Shown: positions 1-8,268 of the stretch, piece after piece | Position numbering within the stretch: position 1 is the first letter of the stretch | How the letters are laid out: each line of letters opens with the position of its first letter | DNA from: an uncultured Hyphomonas sp. | GTDB taxonomy: Bacteria; Pseudomonadota; Alphaproteobacteria; Caulobacterales; Hyphomonadaceae | Assembly (NCBI RefSeq): GCF_963675305.1 | Contig: NZ_OY776147.1 | Coordinates: 1,550,001-1,614,000, forward strand | Direction: 5' to 3' | Length of the DNA: 64,000 nucleotides | Notes under the pieces: generated by a model | Told to the model about the DNA's origin: nothing | Seen by the model: only the letters and a program-made list of their open reading frames with translations | The model's database searches: none | Translations under genes and position numbers: made by a program

Positions 1-310
1 CGGTGATCGCAACGGCGATGTTGGCCCGGCTGGCTTCAAGCGCGCCTTCGGCCATCATCCGCGCCACAGGTTCTGAGACGGCCCCGTAATCTGCCAGCAC
101 GTCGCCCGGCACACCGAGCATCTCTTCCTTGGCCCGGTTCGAATAGGTGACGAAGCCCCGCTCGAACACGGTCGAGGACCCTGCAATATCGGTAAAGAGG
201 GCGGCAACGAGGCCGCCGGTACAGCTCTCAGCTGTGCAGATCCGCAGGCGGGCCTGTTCGGCATCGTCGAGGATCAGCATGGCGAGGTTGCGGAGTTTAT
301 CTGGAAACAT
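1..310 (-). CDS. pncC: CinA-family C-terminal domain protein (nicotinamide-nucleotide amidase type), 3' end outside window
   Basis: Only the first 103 codons are present; the gene runs off the left edge. It starts at the ATG complementary to 308-310. The translation has the ESCTGGL motif at about residues 28-34, followed by GSSTVFERGFVTYSN, which is diagnostic of the CinA C-terminal domain that deamidates nicotinamide mononucleotide in pyridine nucleotide salvage. Because this motif lies close to the start, this is the short, amidase-only form without the N-terminal MoaB-like domain. It sits 20 nt downstream of the enoyl-CoA hydratase and is probably the last gene of an ispDF-led transcript. 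Confidence 0.85.
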   Translation of the reverse strand, partial: MFPDKLRNLAMLILDDAEQARLRICTAESCTGGLVAALFTDIAGSSTVFERGFVTYSNRAKEEMLGVPGDVLADYGAVSEPVARMMAEGALEASRANIAVAIT

Positions 311-330
311 GGGGTGAGCTTAGGCCTGGT

Positions 331-1116
331 TTATTTGCCGGTGAAGACCGGGTTGCGTTTTTCGATGAAAGCGGCTGCGCTTTCCTTGGCATCGTCTGTC
401 TGCATCAGGCGCCGGATCTCGGTAATCGCCATCTTGCCGACGTCACGCCATGGCGGATCAACCGTTTCGCGAAGGCCCTTCTTGATCGCCTGAACGGCCA
501 GCGGCGGGTTCGCGGCGATCTTGCGGGCAAGGTCCAGTGCGGTCGGCATCAGGTCTTCAGGGGCGACGACCCGGGATGTGAGCCCGATCTCCTTTGCCCG
601 TGAGGCGTCGATGATGTCGCCGGTGAAGAGAAGCTCGCAGGCATTCTCCCGCCCGACCAGTTGGACGAGACGGCCAAAGCCCGGCGCATCGCAGGTCAGC
701 CCGCGTGTGACGAAGATTTCGCCGAAGCGGGCCTTTTCCGAAAAGACCCGGATATCCGCCATGATGGCCAGTTCGGCGCCCCAGCCGAGCGCGAAGCCAT
801 TCACGGCGGCGATGACCGGAATATCCGTGCCAAGCAGCGCATCGGCAGCAGGTGTCAGGCCGCCTGTCTTCTTTGCACGCTCCGCCATTTCCGGCGTGGA
901 GGGGGCGCCCTTCGACAGGATCTGTTTGACGTCATCGCCGGAACAGAAGGCGCGGTCGCCTGCGCCCGTGATCACAATGGCCCGGGCATCCGCACCCCGG
1001 ACGGCATCTTCGAGGGCCATATAGGTCGGATAGTCGAGGGCGTTCATCGCCTCCGGCCTGTCGAGCGTCAGGATAGTGACGTGGCCGTCCTGTTCGATGT
1101 TCAATCCGGCTGACAT
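331..1116 (-). CDS. enoyl-CoA hydratase/isomerase family protein
   Basis: A crotonase-fold protein of 261 residues, probably cytosolic, acting on an acyl-CoA. It shows the N-terminal LDRPEAMNALD block, the oxyanion-hole segment AFCSGDDVKQ and the second CoA block AAVNGFALGWGAELA. The region that carries catalytic glutamates in classical hydratases reads FGEIFVTRGLTCDAPGFGRL, so the exact reaction is open. An upstream in-frame ATG at 1137 is possible, but AAGGGAG lies about 7 nt before the ATG at 1116, which I take as the start. It lies between ispDF and the CinA-family gene on the same strand, with no obvious pathway link. Confidence 0.85.
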   Translation of the reverse strand: MSAGLNIEQDGHVTILTLDRPEAMNALDYPTYMALEDAVRGADARAIVITGAGDRAFCSGDDVKQILSKGAPSTPEMAERAKKTGGLTPAADALLGTDIPVIAAVNGFALGWGAELAIMADIRVFSEKARFGEIFVTRGLTCDAPGFGRLVQLVGRENACELLFTGDIIDASRAKEIGLTSRVVAPEDLMPTALDLARKIAANPPLAVQAIKKGLRETVDPPWRDVGKMAITEIRRLMQTDDAKESAAAFIEKRNPVFTGK

Positions 1117-1179
1117 GCGTGCTCTCCCTTTTTGCAAAGGGGAGCATGCAGGAAGCGATTGGCAAGAGGGGACGCGGCG

Positions 1180-2310
1180 TCAGGCCTTCGGCGCGAGTAC
1201 GGCAACGGCTTCTGCCGCAATGCCTTCCTGGCGGCCGGTAAAGCCGAGCTTTTCGGTCGTTGTGGCCTTCACGCTGACGGCATCGAGCGGAAGGCCCAGG
1301 AGTTCGGCGGTGCGGATGCGCATCGCTTCCCGGTGCGGCTTCACCTTGGGGGCTTCGCAGATCACCGTGATGTCGCAGCTGGTAAGCGTATAGCCAGCCT
1401 TATCGGCCAGTGTCTGGGCGTGTTTCAGGAACAGGCCGCTGTCGGCGTCTTTCCAGCGGGGATCCGAAGGCGGGAAGTGATCGCCAATATCGCCGAGCGC
1501 GGCGGCGCCCAGAATGGCGTCTGTCAGGGCATGCCAGGCGGCGTCGGCATCCGAATGGCCTTTGAGCTTGGCCGTATGCGGGATCTTCACGCCGCAGAGG
1601 GTGACATGGTCACCGGGTTCGAAGGCGTGAACGTCAAAGCCCTTGCCGACGCGCGGGGCGGACAGGGCGGGGGTGAGCAAACGTGACACGAGGTCAAAAT
1701 CCTCTGCATAGGTGATCTTGTGAAGCCGGACGCTGCCCGGAACCAGGGTGACCCGTGCGCCGGCCGCTTCCACAGCCTCCAGATCGTCCACGAAAGAGCC
1801 GGGCGCCTCCAGGGCTGTGCGAATGGTCGCCTGCCGGAAGGCCTGGGGTGTCTGGACGCGGTAGAGCCCGTCGCGCGGCACGGTGGAGAAGTGGCCGGAG
1901 GCTTCACGTTTCAGCGCATCCGACACCGGCAGCGCGGGGGCGGCGGCATCATGGTCGCTCAGCGCCTCGACCAGCGTATCGATGAGGGAGAGACTCAGGC
2001 CCGGGCGGGCAGCGTCATGGATCAGGACCGGCGTGCAATCTTCCGTCGCAAGTGCGGCAATTCCGGCGCGAACCGAGGCGGTTCGGGTGTCACCGCCGCC
2101 TACGACTTTGGTCTTGGATGGAAAGCTGGTCGCAACGGTGAGGTCATCGACCACAATGACAAGCTCGATGAGGTCCGGATGGGACAGGAATGTGTCGACA
2201 GACCAGTCGATTACCCGCTTGCCGAGCAGGTTTTCCCATTGCTTCGGGCGTTCGAGCCCGGTACGGGCGCCTTTGCCGCCTGCGACGATGATTGCTGCGA
2301 ATCCGGTCAT
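1180..2310 (-). CDS. ispDF: bifunctional 2-C-methyl-D-erythritol 4-phosphate cytidylyltransferase / 2,4-cyclodiphosphate synthase
   Basis: A 376-residue fusion of two steps of the MEP isoprenoid pathway. Residues 1 to about 212 are IspD: the nucleotide-binding IIVAGGKGARTG near the start, RPKQW, and the DAARPG motif. From about residue 216 the IspF domain begins with GKGFDVHAF, followed by the zinc and substrate motifs KGHSDADAAWHALTDAILGAA and GDIGDHFPP. It ends with KATTTEKLGFTGR. Fused ispDF is common in alphaproteobacteria. It diverges from dusB; the 118-bp gap carries paired TGCAC/GTGC half-sites described separately. Confidence 0.97.
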   Translation of the reverse strand: MTGFAAIIVAGGKGARTGLERPKQWENLLGKRVIDWSVDTFLSHPDLIELVIVVDDLTVATSFPSKTKVVGGGDTRTASVRAGIAALATEDCTPVLIHDAARPGLSLSLIDTLVEALSDHDAAAPALPVSDALKREASGHFSTVPRDGLYRVQTPQAFRQATIRTALEAPGSFVDDLEAVEAAGARVTLVPGSVRLHKITYAEDFDLVSRLLTPALSAPRVGKGFDVHAFEPGDHVTLCGVKIPHTAKLKGHSDADAAWHALTDAILGAAALGDIGDHFPPSDPRWKDADSGLFLKHAQTLADKAGYTLTSCDITVICEAPKVKPHREAMRIRTAELLGLPLDAVSVKATTTEKLGFTGRQEGIAAEAVAVLAPKA

Positions 2311-2352
2311 GCGCGCCTTCTAAGATACCTGTTGTATCTATGCCATGCTGTT

Positions 2353-2417
2353 TGCACTTCTGCAGCTGCGAAGGGGTGCTTATGTTTTGTGCACTTGCGA
2401 ACTCGAAAAAAGGTGCA
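2353..2417. promoter_or_regulatory. tandem TGCAC-N18-GTGC dyads upstream of dusB-ntrBC
   Basis: Two copies of the same arrangement lie in the ispDF/dusB gap: TGCAC at 2353-2357 with GTGC at 2376-2379, and TGCAC at 2390-2394 with GTGCA at 2413-2417. Both pairs are separated by 18 nt and the copies are 37 bp apart. The half-sites match those of NtrC operators (TGCAC-N7-GTGCA), but the spacing is 11 bp longer, about one helical turn. A role as an autoregulatory operator is inference only. Confidence 0.35.
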
Positions 2418-2428
2418 AGAATGAACAA

Positions 2429-3418
2429 ATGGTTAGTTTCGAGGCACCCAAGGTCTGGTTAGCGCCCATGTCAGGCGCCACAGACGCCCCTATGCGGCGT
2501 CAGGCCGTGCATTTCGGGGCACCGGCTGTCGTTTCGGAAATGGTCGCCGGCGAGATGCTGGCGACAGAGCGCCCGGATGTCGTGCGCCGCACCTGCCGCC
2601 ATGAAGGCGCCGGTTACTGGATCGTCCAGCTGGCAGCGCGGCGGCCGGAAGACATGTTTCGCGGCGCGCAATTGCTGGCCGAGAGCGGCGTCGATGTGAT
2701 CGACATCAATATGGGATGCCCCTCCCGACAGGTGACAGGCGGCCAGTCCGGTTCGGCCCTGATGCGCGATGTGCCGCTGGCTAGCGACATCATGGACGCT
2801 GCCATTGAAGGGGCGGGCGAGCGTCCCGTAACGCTGAAGATGCGCCTCGGCTGGGACGATACGGCACTGAACGCGCCAGAGCTGGGGGCGATTGCCGAGT
2901 CCAACGGCATCCGGATGCTGACCGTTCACGGGCGCACGCGTTGCCAGTTCTACAAAGGCGCGGCCGATTGGGCCGCTGTGCGCGACACGGTCGAGGCGGT
3001 GTCGCTGCCGGTCGTCGTGAATGGCGATATTGCCTCTTACGAAGATGCGGCCGAGGCGCTGGAACTGTCCGGCGCCCACGGCGTCATGATCGGGCGCGCG
3101 GCGATGGGGCAGCCCTGGCTGGTCGGCGAAGTTGCTGCAGCCCTGGAGGGCAAAACCTGGGCGGCGCCCGGCCGGGCCGAGAAACTCTCCTCCCTGTGTG
3201 AGCAGATCGAGGATTCGGTCGCGCTCTATGGGCCGAAACTGGGTGTGCTGACGGTGCGCAAGCACGTTTCCGCCGCCATTGATGCACTTGATCTTCGTAT
3301 CGCTCCGGCTGAACGCCGTGCGCTGCGCTCCAAACTCTGTCAGATCACGGACTGGCAGGAACTCATCGCCGCATTGCGGCAGGTATATTTTGAAACCGAC
3401 CTCGTGGAGGCCGTCTGA
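2429..3418 (+). CDS. dusB: tRNA-dihydrouridine synthase (DusB/NifR3 family)
   Basis: An FMN enzyme of 329 residues that reduces uridines in the tRNA D-loop. Signatures include VWLAPMSGATDAPMR at the N terminus, DINMGCPSRQVTGGQSGSALMRD with the active-site Cys, VTLKMRLGWDD, LTVHGRTRCQFYKG and VVNGDI. The open frame extends upstream to 2345, but the ATG at 2429 gives the family's usual N terminus, so I use it. The stop is followed after one base by the ntrB start. The dusB(nifR3)-ntrB-ntrC order is the classical alphaproteobacterial nitrogen-regulation operon. Confidence 0.95.
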   Translation: MVSFEAPKVWLAPMSGATDAPMRRQAVHFGAPAVVSEMVAGEMLATERPDVVRRTCRHEGAGYWIVQLAARRPEDMFRGAQLLAESGVDVIDINMGCPSRQVTGGQSGSALMRDVPLASDIMDAAIEGAGERPVTLKMRLGWDDTALNAPELGAIAESNGIRMLTVHGRTRCQFYKGAADWAAVRDTVEAVSLPVVVNGDIASYEDAAEALELSGAHGVMIGRAAMGQPWLVGEVAAALEGKTWAAPGRAEKLSSLCEQIEDSVALYGPKLGVLTVRKHVSAAIDALDLRIAPAERRALRSKLCQITDWQELIAALRQVYFETDLVEAV

Positions 3419-3419
3419 C

Positions 3420-4490
3420 ATGCCGGTGGATACTTTGCTGGATGCTCGTTCCCTTGCTGATCTCTCTCCGATCGCCTTGCTCGTCATCGACGACAGGCGA
3501 CGTATCGTGGATGGAAATCCGGAAGCGGAAACGCTGTTTCAGCTGTCTCGCAGATCGCTGACGGGCAAGCCGCTCAGTGAGCTGATTTATCATGACTCCC
3601 TGATCTGGGAGTTGCTGGATCGCGCACAGCGCCAGGTGGGCGATATCGCCTCGCCGGGAACGCCGATCACCGGGCCGTCCATTCCGTCAGGCCTTGTCTG
3701 CGATGTCTGGGTCCGGACGACGGGCGATGAGGGCTTTGTCATCGCGCTCGTCGAGACGGCAGTGCGGGAGGGGAATGAGTCGTCCGCCGGCGTTGCAGGG
3801 TTCGGCCGCATTCTCGGCCATGAAGTGAAGAACCCGCTGGGCGGCATCATCGGTGCAGCGCAATTGCTGGAACGCCAGGGTGTCGAAGGGCAGGCAGAAC
3901 TCCTGGAGATCATCCGGGATGAAGCCCGCCGGATCGAGCGTCTGGTCAACCGCCTGTCGGCATTCGAATTGTTCTCGGCGCCGCGGATGAAAGAGTTCAA
4001 CATCCATGCGCTGCTGGACCGCGTGATCGCGTCGGAACGGGTGGCCATCGGCAGCAATGTCGAAATCAAACGGGACTTTGACCCGTCGCTTCCGGAATTG
4101 ATGGGCGACGCGGATCATCTGCAGCAGGCTTTCCAGAACATCATCCGCAACGCTGCCGAGGCGGCCCAGGAAGGCGGCGGCGGTGGTCAGGTGATCATCC
4201 GGACGGCCTACGCCACGGGCCTTGCCTTCAAGCGGTCCCGGTTCGGCGTCGGCCTGCAGAGGGCCATGCTGGTGACGATCGAGGACAACGGCCGCGGCAT
4301 TCCGCGCGAGAAGCTATCGCGCATTTTCGATGTTTTCCAGAGTTCCAAGTCCGGCGCGCGCGGGCTGGGCCTTTCGATCGTGAAAGAAGTCATCACGGCC
4401 CATGGCGGCCAGATCCGGGTGGACAGCGAGCCGGGCACAACCCGTTTCACTGTTCTTCTGCCAATTCGTACAGGAGGCCTTAATGGCTGA
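3420..4490 (+). CDS. ntrB: nitrogen regulation sensor histidine kinase NtrB
   Basis: A soluble kinase of 356 residues that phosphorylates or dephosphorylates NtrC according to nitrogen status, usually through PII. An N-terminal PAS domain (about residues 12-115) starts LADLSPIALLVIDD. The dimerisation helix carries the phospho-acceptor His134 in GHEVKNPLGG. The ATPase domain has the N box around Asn240-Asn244, the G1 box DNGRGI (289-294) and the G2 box GARGLGLS (312-319). No transmembrane segment is seen. It starts 1 nt after dusB and its last 8 nt overlap the start of ntrC, so translation is probably coupled. Confidence 0.95.
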   Translation: MPVDTLLDARSLADLSPIALLVIDDRRRIVDGNPEAETLFQLSRRSLTGKPLSELIYHDSLIWELLDRAQRQVGDIASPGTPITGPSIPSGLVCDVWVRTTGDEGFVIALVETAVREGNESSAGVAGFGRILGHEVKNPLGGIIGAAQLLERQGVEGQAELLEIIRDEARRIERLVNRLSAFELFSAPRMKEFNIHALLDRVIASERVAIGSNVEIKRDFDPSLPELMGDADHLQQAFQNIIRNAAEAAQEGGGGGQVIIRTAYATGLAFKRSRFGVGLQRAMLVTIEDNGRGIPREKLSRIFDVFQSSKSGARGLGLSIVKEVITAHGGQIRVDSEPGTTRFTVLLPIRTGGLNG

Positions 4491-5859
4491 TAAAACCGTT
4501 CTTCTTGCAGAGGACGATGCGAGCATCCGCCTGATCGTGAACCAGACGCTGGTCGCCGCAGGTTATGAGGTCCGCGCCACGAGTTCGCCAGAAGCCCTGG
4601 AAAGATGGGTGCGGAACGGCGAAGGCGATGTGGTCGTGACCGATGTGTATCTTGGGGATGCATCGATCTTTGACCTGTTGCCGTCGATGCGCCTGTCGCG
4701 GCCTGAACTGCCCTTCATTGTGATGAGCGGACAGAACACGATCCTGACTGCGGCAAACGCGGCCCAGCACGGCGCGTTCGACTATCTTCCGAAACCGTTC
4801 GACATCGATGCGCTGACCAGCCTCGTACAGCGCGCACTGAAGGCGCCGCCGAAGACATCGGTGCGCGCGATCAATCCGGAATCCCAGAAAGCGATCAGCG
4901 ATGCCGGCCTGCCGCTGATCGGCCGGTCCGATGCGATGCAGGAGGTCTACCGGATCATCGCCAAGGTGATGAATACCGACCTGACCGTCCTGATCGAAGG
5001 GGAAAGCGGCACCGGCAAGGAGCTGGCCGCCCGCGCAATCCACCAGCTTGGATCTGCAAAGGACGGAAAGTTCGTGGCGCTGGACCTAGCCGCGCTTCCT
5101 GCAGCCGAGATCAACCGCCAGCTGTTCGGCGCAAATGGCGAGCCGGGGGCCGTCCATCAGTCGGGCGGAACGCTTTACCTCGATGAAATCGGCGACCTTC
5201 CGGCCGAGGCGCAGACCCAGCTCGTCAAATTTCTGCGGGACGCCACCGGGGCGCGCCTGATTGCGTCGACGCGGCGCAATCTGGGCCGCATGGTGGAAGA
5301 GGGTGCCTTCCGGGAAGACCTTTACTACCGCCTGAACGTGGTCCGCCTTGCGATGCCGCCACTGCGGCTGCGCAAGGAGGACATTCCGGAACTTGCCAGG
5401 GCCTTCCTGATCCGGGCGCAGCGCCAGGGTCTGTCGGCAAAGAATTTCGACAAGTCGGCCATAGACCTCATCATGGCCTATGACTGGCCGGGCAATGTGC
5501 GGGAGCTGGAGAATCTCGTTCTCCGACTCGCCGTGCTGAGCCCCGATGACACGATCACGCTGCGGGATGTGGAGCGCGAACTCCGCGCCGGGGCGAGCGA
5601 GCAGAAGGGCGCCAGCGGCGGCTTCGAGAAGGATATCGAAACCCTGCTTCACCGGCATATTATGGGAGACCTCATCTCCAGCCGGGAGGACGAGGAAAGC
5701 ACTGTTTATTCCCGGGTTATTGACCAGGTTGAGCGGCCGCTGATCCGGCTTGCCCTGTCCGTCACGGCGGGGAACAAGGTGAAGGCGGCGCAATTGCTTG
5801 GCATGAACCGAAACACGTTGCGGGCGAAGATTAACGCACTCGGCATTGCAGAAGAGTGA
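4483..5859 (+). CDS. ntrC: nitrogen regulation response regulator NtrC lacking the GAFTGA loop
   Basis: A 458-residue regulator: receiver domain (phospho-acceptor Asp54, conserved Lys104), AAA+ domain with Walker A GESGTGKE at 173-180 and Walker B LYLDEIGD at 231-238, and a C-terminal Fis-type helix-turn-helix (AAQLLGMNRNTLRAKI). AGGAGG at 4472-4477 sets the start at 4483, inside the end of ntrB. The odd feature is residues 214-224, LFGANGEPGAV, where sigma-54 activators carry a longer segment with GAFTGA. The sigma-54 contact loop is missing, as is known for Rhodobacter capsulatus NtrC, which works with sigma-70. It probably controls nitrogen genes without RpoN, or by a changed mechanism. 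Confidence 0.93.
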   Translation: MADKTVLLAEDDASIRLIVNQTLVAAGYEVRATSSPEALERWVRNGEGDVVVTDVYLGDASIFDLLPSMRLSRPELPFIVMSGQNTILTAANAAQHGAFDYLPKPFDIDALTSLVQRALKAPPKTSVRAINPESQKAISDAGLPLIGRSDAMQEVYRIIAKVMNTDLTVLIEGESGTGKELAARAIHQLGSAKDGKFVALDLAALPAAEINRQLFGANGEPGAVHQSGGTLYLDEIGDLPAEAQTQLVKFLRDATGARLIASTRRNLGRMVEEGAFREDLYYRLNVVRLAMPPLRLRKEDIPELARAFLIRAQRQGLSAKNFDKSAIDLIMAYDWPGNVRELENLVLRLAVLSPDDTITLRDVERELRAGASEQKGASGGFEKDIETLLHRHIMGDLISSREDEESTVYSRVIDQVERPLIRLALSVTAGNKVKAAQLLGMNRNTLRAKINALGIAEE

Positions 5860-5964
5860 TTGACGATTGCAAGGGCTGTGGCTCTAGTGCATCACTGTTG
5901 CCGTAGAGGCACGATTGTGTGACATTGGAGCAACGGGCCGGGGGGCCTGTATAGAGCCGGTAGA

Positions 5965-8268
5965 TTGTCGAACCCGTTAAGCCAACATGCACCCAAAGCG
6001 AGTTGGGCCCTTTTCGAAGGGCTCTTCATCATTGCGGCGCTGGTTGCTGTGTTTGCGACCTTCATCACCATTGCCGGCGTGAACCCCGACAATCCGACGG
6101 CCGGGTCCACGCCCTGGCTGCTGGCACTGAACCTCGTTCTGATCATCGTACTCGCAGTAATCGTGATCCGGGAGTTCCTGGCCATCCGCAGCCGTTCGCG
6201 TGAAGCGGGAGAAGGGCGGCTCGCCCAGCGCTTCGTCATGCTGTTCGGCTTCTCGGCGCTGGTGCCGTCCATGGTGGTCGCCATTTTCCTTGGCGCGGTG
6301 ATTACCCGCGGCCTCGACAACTGGTTTGGCGACACGGCCGAAGCGGTCATGGAAAAGAACAAGCAGATCTTCCAGGACTATGTCGACAATTTCGAATCTT
6401 CGTTCGATGTGGATGTGCGGCTTGCGGCCCTCGACGTGGAAACCTTTGCACGCGAAGTGAAGACTTCCATGGCTGCCGAAAATGGCGGGCAGGATGTCGA
6501 CGCCAGCCAGTTCGCGGCGAGTGCGTCTGCAGCGCTGTCGGAAGGTCTTCGCCAGACACTGGCCTACCGGGAATTCGTGACCATCTCCATCGTCAGCGCG
6601 GACGGGCAGGAGATCATTGCCGAAGAAAATGCCGGGACGCCCGTACGCCTGCGGCCTCCGCCGGATGCTTTCGAGGAAGCCCGGAAAGGGGAAGTGGCCG
6701 CGCGCCTCTACGAGTCGCAAGGTGTGGCAACGGCGTTGATGCGGATTTCGGAACCGATCGATGGGTATGTCTATGTGGCCAAGCCTTTCGACCAGAACCT
6801 GTTTGCCATGCTGGGCGACGCCAAGGAGCAGCTCGCACAGTACAACAATGCCAAAGAGCGCAGCGGACGGCTGCAGACCATTTTTGCGATTGGGTACGCT
6901 CAGATCACCGCGCTGATCCTGCTGCTTGCGGGCCGTCTTGGCCTTGAAGCGGCCGGCCGGGTGACCGGCCCCATCGGGCGGCTGGCATCTGCTGCCCACA
7001 CCGTGCGTGACGGTGACCTGACGGTCAGGGTGCCTGTCAGCGGCCCGAAAGACGAAGTGTACGCGCTCAGCCAGTCATTCAACGCCATGACGGAGCAGTT
7101 GTCCGAACAGCGCAATGCGCTCATCCGGGCGCGAGAGGACGAAGAGGATCGCCGCCGGTTTGTCGAAACACTGCTTGCGGAGGTCAGCGCCGGTGTCATT
7201 CGCATGGATGCGGACATGACGGTGACACTCGCCAACAGGTCTGCCGGTGAGCTGCTGGGCACCGACGAGGTCAAATCCGGCGATGCGCTGGAAGTGGTGG
7301 CGCCGGAATTCGAGCGCTATGTGCGTGACACGCTGGAGCGCAATTCACCCGTCGATGCCTCCATCGAAATCAGCCGGAACAATTCCACGCGCCATATCAG
7401 GCTGAAGACGGCGCCGGATCCGGCCGGGGGCTGCGTCCTGACGTTTGACGATACGACCCGTCTGATCAATGCGCAGCGGCAGATGGCCTGGCGGGATGTC
7501 GCCCGGCGTATCGCCCATGAGATCCGCAACCCGCTGACACCGATCATGCTGTCTACGGAGCGTTTGCGGCGCCGGTATGCCAGCAAGATCGATGACCATG
7601 ATGGCGTGTTCGAAAAGTGCATCGACACGATCCTGCGTCAGGTCGGGGACATTGGCCGGATGGTCGAAGAGTTTTCCAGCTTCGCGCGGATGCCGAAACC
7701 GAGTGTCGCCCCATTCGACATGGAAGACCTGCTGCAGGAAGCGAGTTTCTCCCGCAGCGTGGTCTATCCGGACATCGATTTCGAATTTGCCAGCGAAGCG
7801 TCATCCAAGACCTATTCCGGCGATGAAAGATTGATGGGGCAGGCGATTGGCAACCTGCTCAAGAACGCGGCCGAAGCGATTGAAGGCATGCCTGAGGAAA
7901 TGGACGTTCAGGGCCAGATACGCATGGTGTTGAGCGGCGACGAGCGGGGGCTGGAAATCACGATTGAAGACAATGGCCCCGGTTTTCCCGAAGACGTGCG
8001 CGAGCGGCTGCTGGAGCCGTATGTGACCACACGGGAAAAGGGCACAGGGCTCGGCCTCGCAATTGTGAACCGCATTATTGCAGACCATGGCGGATCCATT
8101 TCGCTGCAGAACCGTCTCGACGGCCTGCGCGGTGCGCGGGTACGTATCTGGCTGCCCCCGCATGATCCTGCCACCAAAACCATACCGGCCGTCAGCGAGG
8201 ATGGCGCCGGGATCAATCCACATTCTCCACAGACTGTCCGCGTAGAGGAGCCAACGCCATGGCGTTAG
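5965..8268 (+). CDS. ntrY: nitrogen regulation membrane sensor kinase NtrY
   Basis: A 767-residue membrane kinase. Three transmembrane segments lie in the first about 115 residues, followed by a periplasmic region to about residue 305, a fourth segment (YAQITALILLLAG), a HAMP domain, a PAS domain and a kinase core. The phospho-acceptor is His518 in RRIAHEIRNPLTP; the ATPase motifs DNGPGFP and GTGLGLAIV are intact. The start is a TTG at 5965 with only a weak GAGCCGG before it; no better in-frame start fits the family N terminus. The preceding 105-nt gap after ntrC leaves room for a separate promoter. The stop overlaps the ntrX start by 10 nt. Confidence 0.94.
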   Translation: MSNPLSQHAPKASWALFEGLFIIAALVAVFATFITIAGVNPDNPTAGSTPWLLALNLVLIIVLAVIVIREFLAIRSRSREAGEGRLAQRFVMLFGFSALVPSMVVAIFLGAVITRGLDNWFGDTAEAVMEKNKQIFQDYVDNFESSFDVDVRLAALDVETFAREVKTSMAAENGGQDVDASQFAASASAALSEGLRQTLAYREFVTISIVSADGQEIIAEENAGTPVRLRPPPDAFEEARKGEVAARLYESQGVATALMRISEPIDGYVYVAKPFDQNLFAMLGDAKEQLAQYNNAKERSGRLQTIFAIGYAQITALILLLAGRLGLEAAGRVTGPIGRLASAAHTVRDGDLTVRVPVSGPKDEVYALSQSFNAMTEQLSEQRNALIRAREDEEDRRRFVETLLAEVSAGVIRMDADMTVTLANRSAGELLGTDEVKSGDALEVVAPEFERYVRDTLERNSPVDASIEISRNNSTRHIRLKTAPDPAGGCVLTFDDTTRLINAQRQMAWRDVARRIAHEIRNPLTPIMLSTERLRRRYASKIDDHDGVFEKCIDTILRQVGDIGRMVEEFSSFARMPKPSVAPFDMEDLLQEASFSRSVVYPDIDFEFASEASSKTYSGDERLMGQAIGNLLKNAAEAIEGMPEEMDVQGQIRMVLSGDERGLEITIEDNGPGFPEDVRERLLEPYVTTREKGTGLGLAIVNRIIADHGGSISLQNRLDGLRGARVRIWLPPHDPATKTIPAVSEDGAGINPHSPQTVRVEEPTPWR

